A DNA stretch of 64,000 nucleotides from Dryas octopetala (lineage: Eukaryota; Streptophyta; Magnoliopsida; Rosales; Rosaceae), in contig OY992836.1 in the NCBI GenBank assembly GCA_963921425.1, positions 10,571,304 to 10,635,303 of the forward strand. The letters run 5' to 3'. The notes under the pieces are model-generated. The model was not told where the DNA came from. It worked only from the letters and a program-made list of their open reading frames with translations, and ran no database searches. Both the position numbers and the translations under genes were made by a program. Numbering within the stretch: position 1 is the stretch's first letter; each line of letters begins with the position of its first letter. Below, piece after piece: positions 44,454 through 55,746 of the stretch.

Positions 44454-46464
44454 TGTTGAGCTTAATTTATTTACATATTTTATCCTCAAATTCATACATT
44501 TTGTCAATATCTTTTAGCATTTTTAGTGTTTTAATTTACTTATCTAGTTATTTATTAAGTTGTTAGATTTTATTAATTTCATGAATTTTATGAGGCTTAA
44601 ATTAGTTAATGTTTTATTTTTGTAGGATTTAATTATGAAAAGCCCAAAAAAAAAACAAAGAAGAACAAAAGAGAGGAACAAAAGCCCAAAAGAAGGAATG
44701 AAGCCCAGCCCAAACAAATGGAAGGCGAAGAGTCACTCGCCCAACGGCAAAGTTTCCGCCCAAAATGCAAAAGTGCTTTGATTAATCATCCTTCCTCCAA
44801 TGCCACGGTGACACGTGGCGCAGCTGAAATAAACATGGCGCTTCACATCTCTCTTCCGCAAATCAGCACACCCATGTGAGCCACAAAGCCAAGCCGAGCT
44901 GCCAAGCCATCAGCCATCTTCTCTCTCTCTCTCACGCTTTCCCACGCAACCGCAAGTCACAAGCCGAGCCACATGCCTCTGCCCCTCTTTTCTTTCCGCC
45001 TAGCAGATCGAGTTGCATTTGATTAATCAACTCCTCCTCCAACCAGCAGACGACACGTGGCAGGTCCAGCAGCCCGGCTGCTTCTCATTTCTTCCGCCTA
45101 TCAAGCCTTCATCCACTCATGTGTTGTCACGTGGCACCCTTATAACTGTCTCCAGCCTTTTTTTTCTTCTACCTCTCTCCTTTAACAGCTGATCCTTCCC
45201 CCCTCTCATATTTGCTAGCCCTAATATTTGTCTATAAATAGGAACATTGAGTCCCCTCTTCATATCCTTTAGTCTAGAATTTAATTTGCTGTCTTTTATA
45301 GTATTCTTCTACGATTTCTCTCTCAAGCCATTTGGCTATGATATTTGAGAGAGAATAGAAATGTAACTCTCTTACAATTTTAATTAATGAAAGTTTAATA
45401 TTATGTCTCTCTTCTCTCTTCTCCTAATCCTCTATTTACTTTATGCCATTTATTTTATATAGTCCTTTACTTTATTGTTAGTAGTGTTATTTATTTTATT
45501 GCTCTTTAAATTCCATGTTTATTTACTTCTTTCTTAATATTATATCTCTCTTCTATGTTCTCTAATTCTAATTCTCTATTTACTTTATGTCATTTATGTT
45601 ATGTAATCTTTTATTTTATTGTTAGTAGTGTTATTTATTTTATTGCTCTTTAAATTTCATGCTCATTTACTTCTTTATTTATTTTTATTTTAGATATAAG
45701 ATCATGGGTGGTCACTAAACCCCTTTACCAAGGTAAGGGGGAAGCACCACCATGAACATTATTAAATGAGGTCTTAATGTAAATTTTTCCCTTGTTTAAT
45801 TAAGATCTTACAAGCTCTAGATTTTGATTTTAAAATGAGAAAGAGATTCCCTTTCACCCATAATGTCATATATTTTGGGTAGTTAGATACTCTTTCTACA
45901 TTTTAGCTTTATGGTTAATTGTTTTAAACACCAACTTTTTTGAACTCTAATTGTTCCTTAGTTTTGGTTTACTTGAGTTGCTTAAAATTTGTACTTTCTA
46001 AGCAAAATCAAGATCTACCATATAAATCTTTAATTCTTGTGCTTAATTCATATTTATCTTTGTAAGAGGGCATCAAATGACTCTTGGGTGCCCTCCTTTT
46101 TGGGAAAATTAATAAAAATCTCATTTAATATGTTCATAAGTGGTGTGGAACCCTAAACTTTGGTTCTTATACCATTGTTTAGTTTCTAAAACCAAAAAGT
46201 TGTTATTTTCCTTTCTAGATTTAATTTTTCAATTCTTGCACCTTTAGTTACCTTAATCTCTTTCCATCTACTTTATTTGCTTTTTAATTAAGTTGCATTT
46301 TATTTTAATTTGACTCGCAAACCAACAAAATTTCCAAACTAGTTTAGTTTTAAATTAACTTAAGTTTAAGATTAGTGTATCGTTTTTTTATCACTCTTTG
46401 AGGTTCGACCTCGTTAATATATTACTAAACTCGTATATTTGCGAGTAAATAAAATTTTACAACA
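44454..46464 (+). mobile_element. Solo LTR, same family as 33853-35968 (copy 2)
   Basis: 2011 bp, TGTTGAGCTTAATTT to AATTTTACAACA, collinear with copy 1 throughout (CTCATGTGTTGTCACGTGGC against TCATGTATCGCCATGTGGC, CCTTTACCAAGGTAAGGGGG, GAGGTTCGACCTCG). The 5-bp duplication is ATGCT (44449-44453, 46465-46469), different from copy 1, so the two are independent insertions. CTATAAATAGGAAC near 45232 is the promoter-like box. No internal region remains. Confidence 0.88.
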
Positions 46465-46469
46465 ATGCT

Positions 46470-49104
46470 TAAATACCTTAGTTAGGTATGCTTGAGTTTG
46501 AATAGTTTTGAATGCTTCATAGTTGATTTTTCTTGAATTGTGGTTCAGAAATATTTTTTGTGACTTAAAAATATATTTAGTGGCTGAAAAATAAATAGAT
46601 TAGAAGTTTGAGTTTATGACTAAAAAAGGTTGTATGTTGTGGGCCACTTGTGACTAGCTTATCTAAAACATTAAAACATTATCTAAACTCTTACTAAATT
46701 AACCTCACTAAAAATTAAAACATAATCTAAAACATAATAATTTTTTTAAAAAAATGATTCCTATATATTACTGCACAAAACAAATTTGAGAATGAAAAAA
46801 ATTTCTTGGCTACCATTCCCATGCATCATTCCAAATATTATCATGGGAATTATTAGTTCTCAACCTCCTTAAATGAGTATAGGTATAAGATTCCCAAAGT
46901 ACCAACTTAACAAACCAAATAAGACCCAAGTGTTTGACCATTTGAAATATAAAATTTAGAATATATTGTAGTAATCAACATCATAACCTGAATGATTAAT
47001 GTTTTTTTGTTTGACTAAGCTAAATGGTTAAATATTTATTTGTCGCATATGAATTAAGTTTCATATATAAATGTATATATGGTCGAAAGGGCTGCATTAC
47101 TACAATCGTCATACACTGTAAAGATGACTAGATGAGCATACATTTTCTCCATGTTTAACTTAATTCAATTGTTTGTGAGTTAAGACAGGTTGTTAGAGAC
47201 GTGTCAAAGCAATGAAGATTATTAATAACTATAATTGGCCTGCCAGAAATGTTTAAGCAGATTAATTATATCTGGTTTATGGAATTGACCTTCCATAGGA
47301 GGCATCAGAATTCTGAAATGAAGCCGCGCAATTGTTGGCTAACACAACGGTAGAAATAATATTTTCTTCTTCAACAGAAAGCATCCAATCCGGTGCAATA
47401 TCCTAGCAACATCAACATGCATGCATGTTACTCATACGCTGAAAATGCAACTATATATTGGATATCAAAAGATATTCTGCATTGTAATATGGGACTATGA
47501 TTAATATTTCTATGTTAAGGTTTCACACTCAATTCTATGTTAAGACCTACTAATCATTTATTAAGATAACAAATAAGAAAATAAAAAATAAAAAACAAGC
47601 ATTCGTATGCCCTAACACTGAATAGCAACCAACATGTGGAGCGACAAATAAATTAAATTTTGTCTCTAAATTATCACTTAAAGATAATAAATTTTTTTTT
47701 TTACACTAATAACAAATTTACTATTAAGATTTAGCACCCCTTCTCAAAACTATAAAAATTATCACCCTAATAAATTAACCTTAACAAGTGCAAGAAAAGA
47801 ATTTTGATCGAGATAAACAAAAAAAGCTTAATACCAAAAGAAAACTAAATAAAGTAAAACAGGTACGTCAAGCCAAATTTGAATCCCTCCCCCCAGATTA
47901 AAAAAAAGTACGCCTTGATGTTTTGGATCCCTAGTTAAATGGGAAAAAAGTCCAAGTTATGTTTAAAAAATAATTAATTTTGGTCACCTATTGCAAAAAT
48001 GCCCTTAAATCTTTAGGTTTTTTTTTTTTTTTTTTTTTTCCAGCCCACACGCTATAGTAAATTTTAGCTCAATCCACTTTAATGAAATGCATGAGACACG
48101 GAACTCACCGAGCCCTTAGTGAACAATACTAAGCACTCGACACTGTACACCGAGTGCTGAGCAATTGCCACTGTTAGATAATGACAATTATTGTCAGTTT
48201 GCCACTATGCATCAGTAGCTATTTGAACTATATAAAGGTAACACTAATAGATATATCTTATGTCTTTTCTTACATAAATATGTCAAAAACTAATATAACT
48301 AATATAAAACATAAAAATTAAGCTTATGAAGTCACATACATCCATGTTTTCGTGTAAATGACGAATTTAAGAAATTAATTGACAAAAATGTTAACGTATC
48401 CTTAAATTGCATGAATTTGTAAATTATAAAACTAAAATCAAAACAATTAAAACTACAGGAACTAAAATGGAACTTGACCACAACGTATTACATAGACCTA
48501 AAGTAAAATTTAGTCTTTTTCTTTTTTTAAACAAATAATTGTTCGATACATTTGGTAGGGCCAAATGGGCCTAGCCCGAGCCCAACCCATACAGTCAAAA
48601 AAGTCCAAGGCCATATAAGGCTGGGCCCAACTTTCCTAGGACCCAGCCATTTAACAGGCCAGAAATTTTGTTCAAAAGCTACCTGAGCTTGAAAATTCTC
48701 TAGAAAAATTAAAAGCTTTAAGCTTTCTTAGAAGAGTTCATTCCAACTTCTAAACTTTCCAAAAAGCTTAATTTAAGCTTTGTACAATGGAGTTCAACAG
48801 CCTCCTCGGCTTCTATAGCCGCCAATCGCCATCGGTGGGTGGGACAATACAAAAACTGTTCCCTGTGTAGCGGCTATTTTTTCATTATTTTTTTCTATCT
48901 ATACTATGAGACTGAGAATTTCTTCCAAAAATTCAATCTCTATGGGGACTTTCTACCTTTCCCAATACCCATGAGAATTAATGATGTGGGCGGTAAAAGA
49001 ATATTATGCTTGTTTCTTATTAGCATGGCAACACCTGTAATAAGTGAAACAAAAAAGGTTAAACATCACTGACACACATTATCTGTTTTATTTGACCATT
49101 GACT
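46470..49104. other. Intergenic; contains the second copy of the LecRK upstream region and a dispersed repeat
   Basis: 46980-47515 matches 40330-40835 (LecRK upstream). 48040-48240 is the second copy of the dispersed repeat at 27590-27870. 48540-48660 has GGGCC-rich words (GGGCCTAGCCCGAGCCC). A 77-codon frame at 48839-49072 has no family resemblance. Confidence 0.45.
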
Positions 49105-49111
49105 ATGTGCT

Positions 49112-49238
49112 GCTGGAATCTAACCGGATATTGCTTGGTTTAATATCCCGATGCACCACACATTGCTCCCACATGCTCATATGCACGATCCCATTTAGGG
49201 TTTAGGAAGGAGTCAAAACTCAACAAGAACAATCTGGT
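49112..49238 (-). pseudogene. LecRK relic: kinase and lectin scraps
   Basis: On the minus strand 49173-49112 encodes EQCVVHRDIKPSNIRLDS, the catalytic loop of a LecRK. Adjacent 49238-49180 reads NQIVLVEF followed by an out-of-frame stretch matching the lectin metal-binding segment. Domain order is scrambled: the lectin piece lies directly before the kinase piece with everything between deleted. Confidence 0.75.
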
Positions 49239-49239
49239 T

Positions 49240-51347
49240 AGGGCCGGCCTTGACTTTTGGAAGGTCTATGGGCGAAATTTAAATTGGGCTTCTAATAAAA
49301 TTTTTGGCAAAACAATTTACAATTGACAAAAAATCAATTAGAAAATTTTTGATTATATCAAGAAATTAATTAGAAAATTTTTGGTAGTAAACTATTAAAA
49401 ACCTCTACTTTTGAACTTGAATAATTCAAAACCTTCAACCTTAATTAAATTAATTCAAAACCCCCTATTAAGGATTTAATCTCTCCCAAAATCCTCTGGT
49501 CAACTATATCCAGTTAGGTTTGACCCCCCTTTGTTTTCAATATTCCAATTATAATCTTGAAAAAATATCAACCGGCTATTTTGGAAATTGCTTTCTCTCT
49601 CCCCCAACCCAATCTCTCTCTTCTCTCTCTTCGCGCCTGTTGACCAGCGATATCGTCGTAGTCCGGCGACGGTTGCCAGCGAAACCACCATCATCAGCTT
49701 CGTCTTTGTCTCCTCTTCTTCCCTCTACCATCACTCGCCCCGATTCATGCCCAAACAGCCCAAATCGCAGCGACCATATTAGTGGTGCTCTCCAGCTCAA
49801 CATCTTGAGCACAAAGGAAATAAATATTGTTGTAAAAAATACTATAGTATAGACGTATACCTCTTTATCTCTGAACCTTTAAAGAATCATAAAAGAATTG
49901 TAAATTCCATATCATATAAATTTGTCTCAATAAGGAGATCAACTAATTCTAAGAATACTTTCTAGGTTCCTGAAAGAAATCAAGTATATATCAATTTTGT
50001 AGAAACACAAAAAATAAAAAACAAAAAAGAAGTGAAGGGAATGGAATGGAATGAAAGAACACATTATACAGTCAACTAAATAGACATAAATAAACACAAG
50101 TTTAGAACTGAGTTGCTCAGCCATTTCACTAAAAATTAGTAATAATCCCACTTCACTACAAGGTAAGTAAACACCAAGGTCATATAATTCTGCAAGCATT
50201 ATCAAGTCTAGTATAACTTATTCACCATTCATCTCACCCATATCCACTGTACTAAACCACCAAACACAAACTTTAAATGAATTTAAAAGGGGAAATAAGA
50301 GCTGGGTTCGGATTGGAATACCTCAAATGGCAAATTAAATAGGCTGATAAGGAGACAAATTCCTCAAATGGGGTCGAATGAAAGAGTCACCAGTCAAATT
50401 AGAAAAAACAAACAAACAAGAACCAATTTAAAATTCTATGGGAAAGCAAAAACAAATGAGAAAAACAGAATAATAGGAAAATGGACTAATTAATTGAAGA
50501 AAAATAAAGGTCCACCATAAAAAAATTGAAACCCACCCCAAAGCTAGTTGAAATCCACCTTCAAAACCCTTTAAATCCTAAACCTAGCCTCCAAAGCAAA
50601 ATCACTGGAACCAAAATCCACCACAAAATTGAACTCGAAACTACCCCAAGCCACAAAAACATAATCCCAGCCAGATTTCTATTTCCAGACCCAAAAACCC
50701 ACCATCAAAATCTTAGCACTAGCCATCCAAAACATAAATCAGCCACTAGAAATCCACAAAAATACCTGAGTGATGCACGAAGATGATGAACACGGAGATG
50801 GACGACGTTGGCGACGCTGTGAAGATCTAGGGACGAGGACGACGTCGGCGACACTCTTTTAAGATAAAGGAAGATGAGGGACTGAGTTAGAGGGACAGAT
50901 ATGGGCGATGAGGATGGGGCTAAGATCGAGGGACTATCTGAGTTAGTGGGACATAGATGGGCGATCTGAAGATCTTAGGGCTAAGATCTGAGTGTTCTAA
51001 GGATGGAAATGAAGATGGAATTCGAATGGGGTGAGTGTTGTGAAGTGAAGTCAGGGCTTTGACCCAAAAAGACTTCAACGCGGGGACTTTTTCATTAAAG
51101 CAAGCATGCGTTTGTCAAATACAAAGACCCGCAAAATTTTTTATTTTTGTGAAACTTGTCTAACACAACGGTATTTCCTAATACTATTGTCTGTTAATTT
51201 GAAGAAAAATTATCAAATCAAATACTATGGGATAATATACCTTAATATAACGGTTTGTTAAAAACCGTTGTGTGGTAAATTAAGATAACAAAAAAAACAG
51301 GAATCGTTGTCTATTGACCGATGTCTATTACATTTTTTGTAGTAGTG
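49240..51347 (-). mobile_element. CACTA-like terminus with associated non-autonomous sequence
   Basis: The right end TTTTTTGTAGTAGTG reads CACTACTACAAAAAATG on the minus strand, a CACTA-type terminus, and it abruptly joins a lectin sequence at 51348. Subterminal ACAACGGT / ACCGTTGTGTGG repeats lie within 200 bp. GC-rich GACGACGTTGGCGACG sequence at 50790-50860 resembles bases 40-80 of the window. The left limit is uncertain: 49242 begins with GGCCGGCCTTGACTTTTGGA, also seen near 35980, so more than one element may be present. Open frames near 49520-49850 and 50526-50786 match no family I recognise. Confidence 0.45.
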
Positions 51348-51907
51348 CAACAGTATCTCCACTGTGTAGGCTAGAATTCCAAGCAGTGTAGACAACAGAA
51401 GCCAGAGAATTGTTGTTGATTCCAATGTGCTCAAAATTGGGATCCCATCCCTCATTTACGCAAGAATCAAACTCTACTAGAACAATTTGATTCTGGGTGG
51501 AATTACTAGTTGTGGTGTTAAATAGGCCTAAAAAGCCACCAGCCGAATTTGGTGGGATTTCAAAGCCAAAAGGAGCAAGGAAGAATGACAAACCATGTCC
51601 ATGGAGGGGACGGTTTTGAGGGTCAATGGTGAAGGAAAAATGGGTAGTGAAATCAGCAAACTTCCCTGTACGAGAGTCCCACAGACACACCTTCTCATCA
51701 TAGGTGGCCCAACCAACACGGTATCGATAATTGACTTTGTTAAACTCGACAGCCCCATCTAAAAGCCATTGCATCGCCATGATAGAGTATGTTGGGTGTA
51801 TCAGGTTCAAAGCGAAATATCTCAAAAGAAACTGAGTAAAAAGAGGGAACAAAAAGAGAGAAGAAGAAAAATGGTAGCACCAATAAGTTGTAGGAAGAGA
51901 TCTCCAT
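51348..51907 (-). pseudogene. LecRK copy 4: truncated lectin domain
   Basis: The ATG at 51907 opens MEISSYNLLVLPFFFFSLF (signal peptide), then FEIFRFEPDTPNILYHGDA. A one-base excess near 51768 shifts the frame relative to the paralogue at 55747; DGAVEFNKVNY continues in the next frame through the lectin domain (SFFLAPFGFEIPPNSAGG, QNQIVLVEFDS, HIGINNNSLAS) to HSGDTV, where the CACTA terminus interrupts it. The second half of the lectin, the membrane helix and the kinase are absent. Nearest relative by eye is the gene at 55747-57702, with which it shares upstream sequence. Non-functional. Confidence 0.88.
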
Positions 51908-52029
51908 TGGTTTATGTCATGGAAGGGACTCAAGAACTGAATTTATATCTCAATGATGCATGTCAATTTGATAAGAGAAATCTGCTGACATGCATATCAT
52001 TGATTCACAGCCTTGAAAATATAGAATAA

Positions 52030-52640
52030 AATGTTGACAAAGATTCATCGACACTTGGAAAATATAAAGAAATGGACTCATTAATTGAAGATTGGTTGGC
52101 ATGACCTGACTTCTGACATTTATACTGTGTAATTAACGCAGAACATAGCTATGAAGGCCACCTTCACCAACAATATGGGTCTTGAAGTGGTGCCTGTCTT
52201 AAAAGTTTATGACCTTTTGAAGTTATCACATTATTTTGTGGTAATTCTTGTTTTTATGATGACCTTCTGAAGTTTCGCGATGAAACCAAGCTTTTCTGGC
52301 AATCTGCTAATTGGGTTTCTTCATTCTTTTTTTTTTTTTTTTTTTTTTTTTATATGGGAAGTATTCGAACTCTATACCTATCATAATCCTAATTGGGATT
52401 TTTCAATCATAATAGAAAATGCAGAATCCCTTATACATTCAGTGACAGCTAAAGCCATAAGGTAATTAAGTAACAAATTCTTGCCAATTCATCCTAATTA
52501 GAGATTTGTGATAAGCAGAGCGCTTGCCTGCAGCTAGAAAGATTGGTTCTGTACCATGAGGTTCTAAATGTATGCACTACTCTGACCCGGCCTAAATTGC
52601 AATCTGATTCACAGACTTACGGAAAGAAGGCAAGGCAAGT
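52030..52640. repeat. LecRK upstream region duplicated at about 57770-58480
   Basis: Shared with the region 5' of the intact gene at 55747: CATAATAGAAAATGCAGAAT, GGTAA(T/G)…AGTAACAAA, AATTCATCCTAA and GGCAAGGCAAG-like. A T tract (about 52328-52350) was inserted or expanded in this copy. Confidence 0.6.
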
Positions 52641-53700
52641 GAGGTTTAAACCTAGCTTCATGTAAACAACTTAAGACACAAGAGGATTGAAGGAAAAGAA
52701 GAAGAATCAAAATATCTCTTCATGGAAAATTTGAGAAACACCAATGGCTATACGTGCATCCCCGTTCTTCCTTTTTTATGTTCAGACATTATATGTTCTT
52801 CGTTATAATCACACGTCAAACACACTCATATCATAAACAATTTGTTTAAATTTTCTAACATGGTACCAGAGTCTGTGGTTCGAATCTTCCCACAATTTTG
52901 TTCTTAATTGTCACGGGATTAACATTGCTACCCATTGGTTAAAAAGAAATCAAAGAAAGAAAACAAACAATTAAAAATGTTGAGAATATAAAGAATCAAA
53001 TTAAGGCCAAAGAAATCTTTGTTGGAGGGATCATCGAGCACGTAGACGTATGTGCAAGAAAGAGCAAGAAATCATCAGGCAAGCATTCATGCATTGAAGA
53101 ATTTGAAGGTGATTTGCAAGAAATGGAGCAAAACTTAGAGCTAATTAACGAAAAGGATGATAAGAAAATCAAGTAAGTTTTTACAAAGTTTTAAATTAAA
53201 ATGGGATGTTGAGAAATTAATTTAGAATTTTTCAGTACAGTTAGAAGTGGTCAATTCATGTATCAGAATTTTTCAGTGCCTCAAACTTCTGCTTAATTAA
53301 TTTCAATATATATAAATTCTAACCAAAACGCTTAACTCCAAATTGAACTTAAAAACGATGTCGTTTGGACACGAGCACATTATAATCACAGAAAACATAA
53401 ACATAGGATCCTATTAATTCCCTAGAAATGAATAGACATACAAGGATAAAATGAACCAAATCAATGTTGCATGTATCTAGTGACACCAAAATCTCTATAT
53501 AACACAAACATTCATGTAATCACTCAAGACAACATATAGGAATAAGATAATCAAAAGTATCACTTCAATGAAAATTTGAGTGACACATCTAGCTAGAAGC
53601 TTCTGTGTGGCTTGACTATCCACCTCCAATCTTCCTTCCTTATACATATTCAAAAATATATTTCTAGAGTGCTTTAATTAGTAACCCAAAATGAGAAAGA
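52641..53700 (+). mobile_element. Possible decayed LTR retroelement
   Basis: TCTAACATGGTACCAGAGTC near 52855 looks like an LTR end (CA) followed by a variant initiator-Met primer site. About 52660-52750 and 53510-53600 share CATGTAA…CAA, AGAATCAAAATATC / AATCAAAAGTATCACTTC and TGGAAAATTTGAG / TGAAAATTTGAG, as diverged LTRs would. Between them a short open stretch (about 52977-53174) is Lys/Glu-rich and could be a gag remnant. Borders are unclear. Confidence 0.35.
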
Positions 53701-53784
53701 ATTTAACTCAAACTCCAGCCGGCTCAAAAATTAAGTAGAAAGTCAAACTGTCCACCAAGTGTATTACCAAGCGCTTAGCAAATG

Positions 53785-53940
53785 CATCTGAAAGCTGCAT
53801 CTGCAACTTAAAAACTACATCTAAAACTTAAAACATGTTATATGAAACCTAAAAAAATGCATCTGCACCCTTAAAAAAGCATCTGCAACCTAAAAGATGC
53901 ATCTATAACTTAAAAATATGTAGATGCAGATGCAGATGAG
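53785..53940. repeat. Minisatellite of GCATCTGCAACTTAAAA units
   Basis: Eight or so degenerate 17-25-bp units of the type (G/A)CATCT(G/A)(C/A)AACTTAAAA, ending in GATGCAGATGCAGATG. Confidence 0.65.
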
Positions 53941-54273
53941 ATCCTCCGTGCGCTCAGCACCGGTACACGGACAGATTGGACTTGAACTTAATTTTTTAAT
54001 TGGCTGAATTTGTAGTTAAAAATCTTTTAAAAACAAGACTTTGGAGTAATTTATTATTCTTTTTAATGAACTTATCATCACACATCACACACACCTCATG
54101 TCAAAAACATATATTTTTGTTTTCTGGTGCGTTCCATTTTCTAACACCTAGCTAGAATTCTTATCCAAACAATTGTTTTTTTCATAATGTAGGTGCCAAT
54201 TAATCGTTTTAAATAAAAATTAATGTTAAATTAATGACAGCAAACAGAAAAAATGTGAAATGCCAAAAAATTC

Positions 54274-54920
54274 ATTTCCTGACTATGGGATGAATTTTGT
54301 TAGGACTTAAGAAGTTACTGGTTATGACTTGTATGAGCCATGGAACTCATGGTTTTGGCAAGAGTGACATTTCACTTTCAGGAAGGGGGAGTACAGAGAT
54401 ATTAGTGGTAAGTCTTTTTATTTCATCTTTGTAAATTGGTTAGTGGTCACTTACATCTTGGTCAAGTACATATATTTTTTTGTTTTGGATTAAAAAAAAT
54501 GATTCCTGACTCTTCAGGTTGTGTGAACGTTAAACACAAGCAAAATGTCACTCTCACTACTTTCAACATTTCTTTTGAGTAACTTTAAGGGGCAATTTCC
54601 TGACTATGGGATGAATTTTGTTAGGACTTAAGAAGTTACTGGTTATGACTTGTATGAGCCATGGAACTCATGGTTTTGACAAGAGTGACATTTCACTTTC
54701 AGGAAGGGGGAGTATAGAGATTTTAGTGGTCAGTCTTTTTATTTCATCTTTGTAAATTGGTTAGTGGTCACTTGCATCTTGGTCACGTACATATATTTTT
54801 TTGTTTGGGATTAAAAAACATGATTCCTGACTCTTCAGGTTAATTGTGTGAACGTTAAACACAAGCAAAAAGTCACTCTCACTACTTTCAACATTTCTTT
54901 TGAGTAACTTTAAGGGGCAA
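54274..54920. repeat. 321-bp tandem duplication
   Basis: Unit 1 (54274-54594) and unit 2 (from 54595) both begin ATTTCCTGACTATGGGATG and end TTTGAGTAACTTTAAGGGGC; only a few substitutions and a 4-bp insertion separate them. It lies downstream of the intact gene at 55747 and is non-coding. High similarity implies a recent event. Confidence 0.85.
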
Positions 54921-55617
54921 TGAAAGACTGTCCAAATTATTGAACTGTTAAGTCAAAAGAAATTAGGTGAGATTCAGAGACCAATCATATATCTTTAATC
55001 AATAAGGGCCCTGCATGCTCCTATTTCAAGGTAATCTACACCAATTTTAGGTCCATCACTTTATGGTTTGAGATTGGCTGTTGCCATGACAGAAGGTTTT
55101 CTTTAATTAGGGTTCAAGTGGAAGTATAAATAATATGTCTACAACACAAATGTCTCAATATTGGTAATTTGGTACTTTTTCTACTCATCTACGAAACCAA
55201 ATATTTGATTTTGATCTTGGACTGGTTACTGTATCTCGGATGGTCCCTATGATGCTATGCATATCCATGTAAAGCTCATAACAAATACATACGTTACAAA
55301 ACTATTCAGAGAACGATAGCCAGACAGAGGAATTACCATTGTCTTATTTCACGCACAGACAATCATGAACATGAATAAATGACGTTGGTTTGGATTTATT
55401 ACGCATGCATGTTAATATGTTACCTAGCACAGTTGCCTGCAAATAAGGTTAAGTAACAAGTGAGAAATAAAGCAGACATTAGCCAAATATGACATTGTTT
55501 TCATGCTCAAAAAATAGATGCTTAAACTGTCAGGTATAGGCAAGAGGCATTGATCTTCCTTGTAACATTTGTACCATACATTTGAGCAAACTGAGATGGA
55601 AATTTAAAGTACATTTT
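54921..55617. other. Intergenic, no gene recognised
   Basis: 3' flank of the LecRK at 55747; no repeat border or open frame of note. Confidence 0.4.
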
Positions 55618-55630
55618 CACAACCTACAAT

Positions 55631-55740
55631 TTTTTATTCTTTATCAAACGTTATTGGGGGAGGGAGATTCCAACTCGGGACCTTGAGTGTAGGGGGTAAA
55701 TGCTCTTAACCACTAGATGGCTAAAGTTACAAGCTCCCAC
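55631..55740 (-). mobile_element. tRNA-derived SINE-like insertion at the LecRK stop codon
   Basis: 110 bp flanked by the exact 13-bp duplication CACAACCTACAAT (55618-55630, 55741-55753). On the minus strand it has an A-box-like TAGCCATCTAGTGGTTAAG, a B-box-like GGTCCCGAGTTGGAATC and an A-rich end (AAAGAATAAAAA), the layout of a tRNA-related SINE. The right duplication copy contains the TAG stop of the LecRK gene, so the insertion kept the coding end intact but replaced the adjoining 3' untranslated sequence. Confidence 0.72.
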
Positions 55741-55746
55741 CACAAC

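Noticed and set aside
49520-49852. 110-codon Ser/Pro-rich frame
   Set aside because: CT-rich leader-like sequence inside a transposon-derived block; overlapping frames on both strands, no domain.
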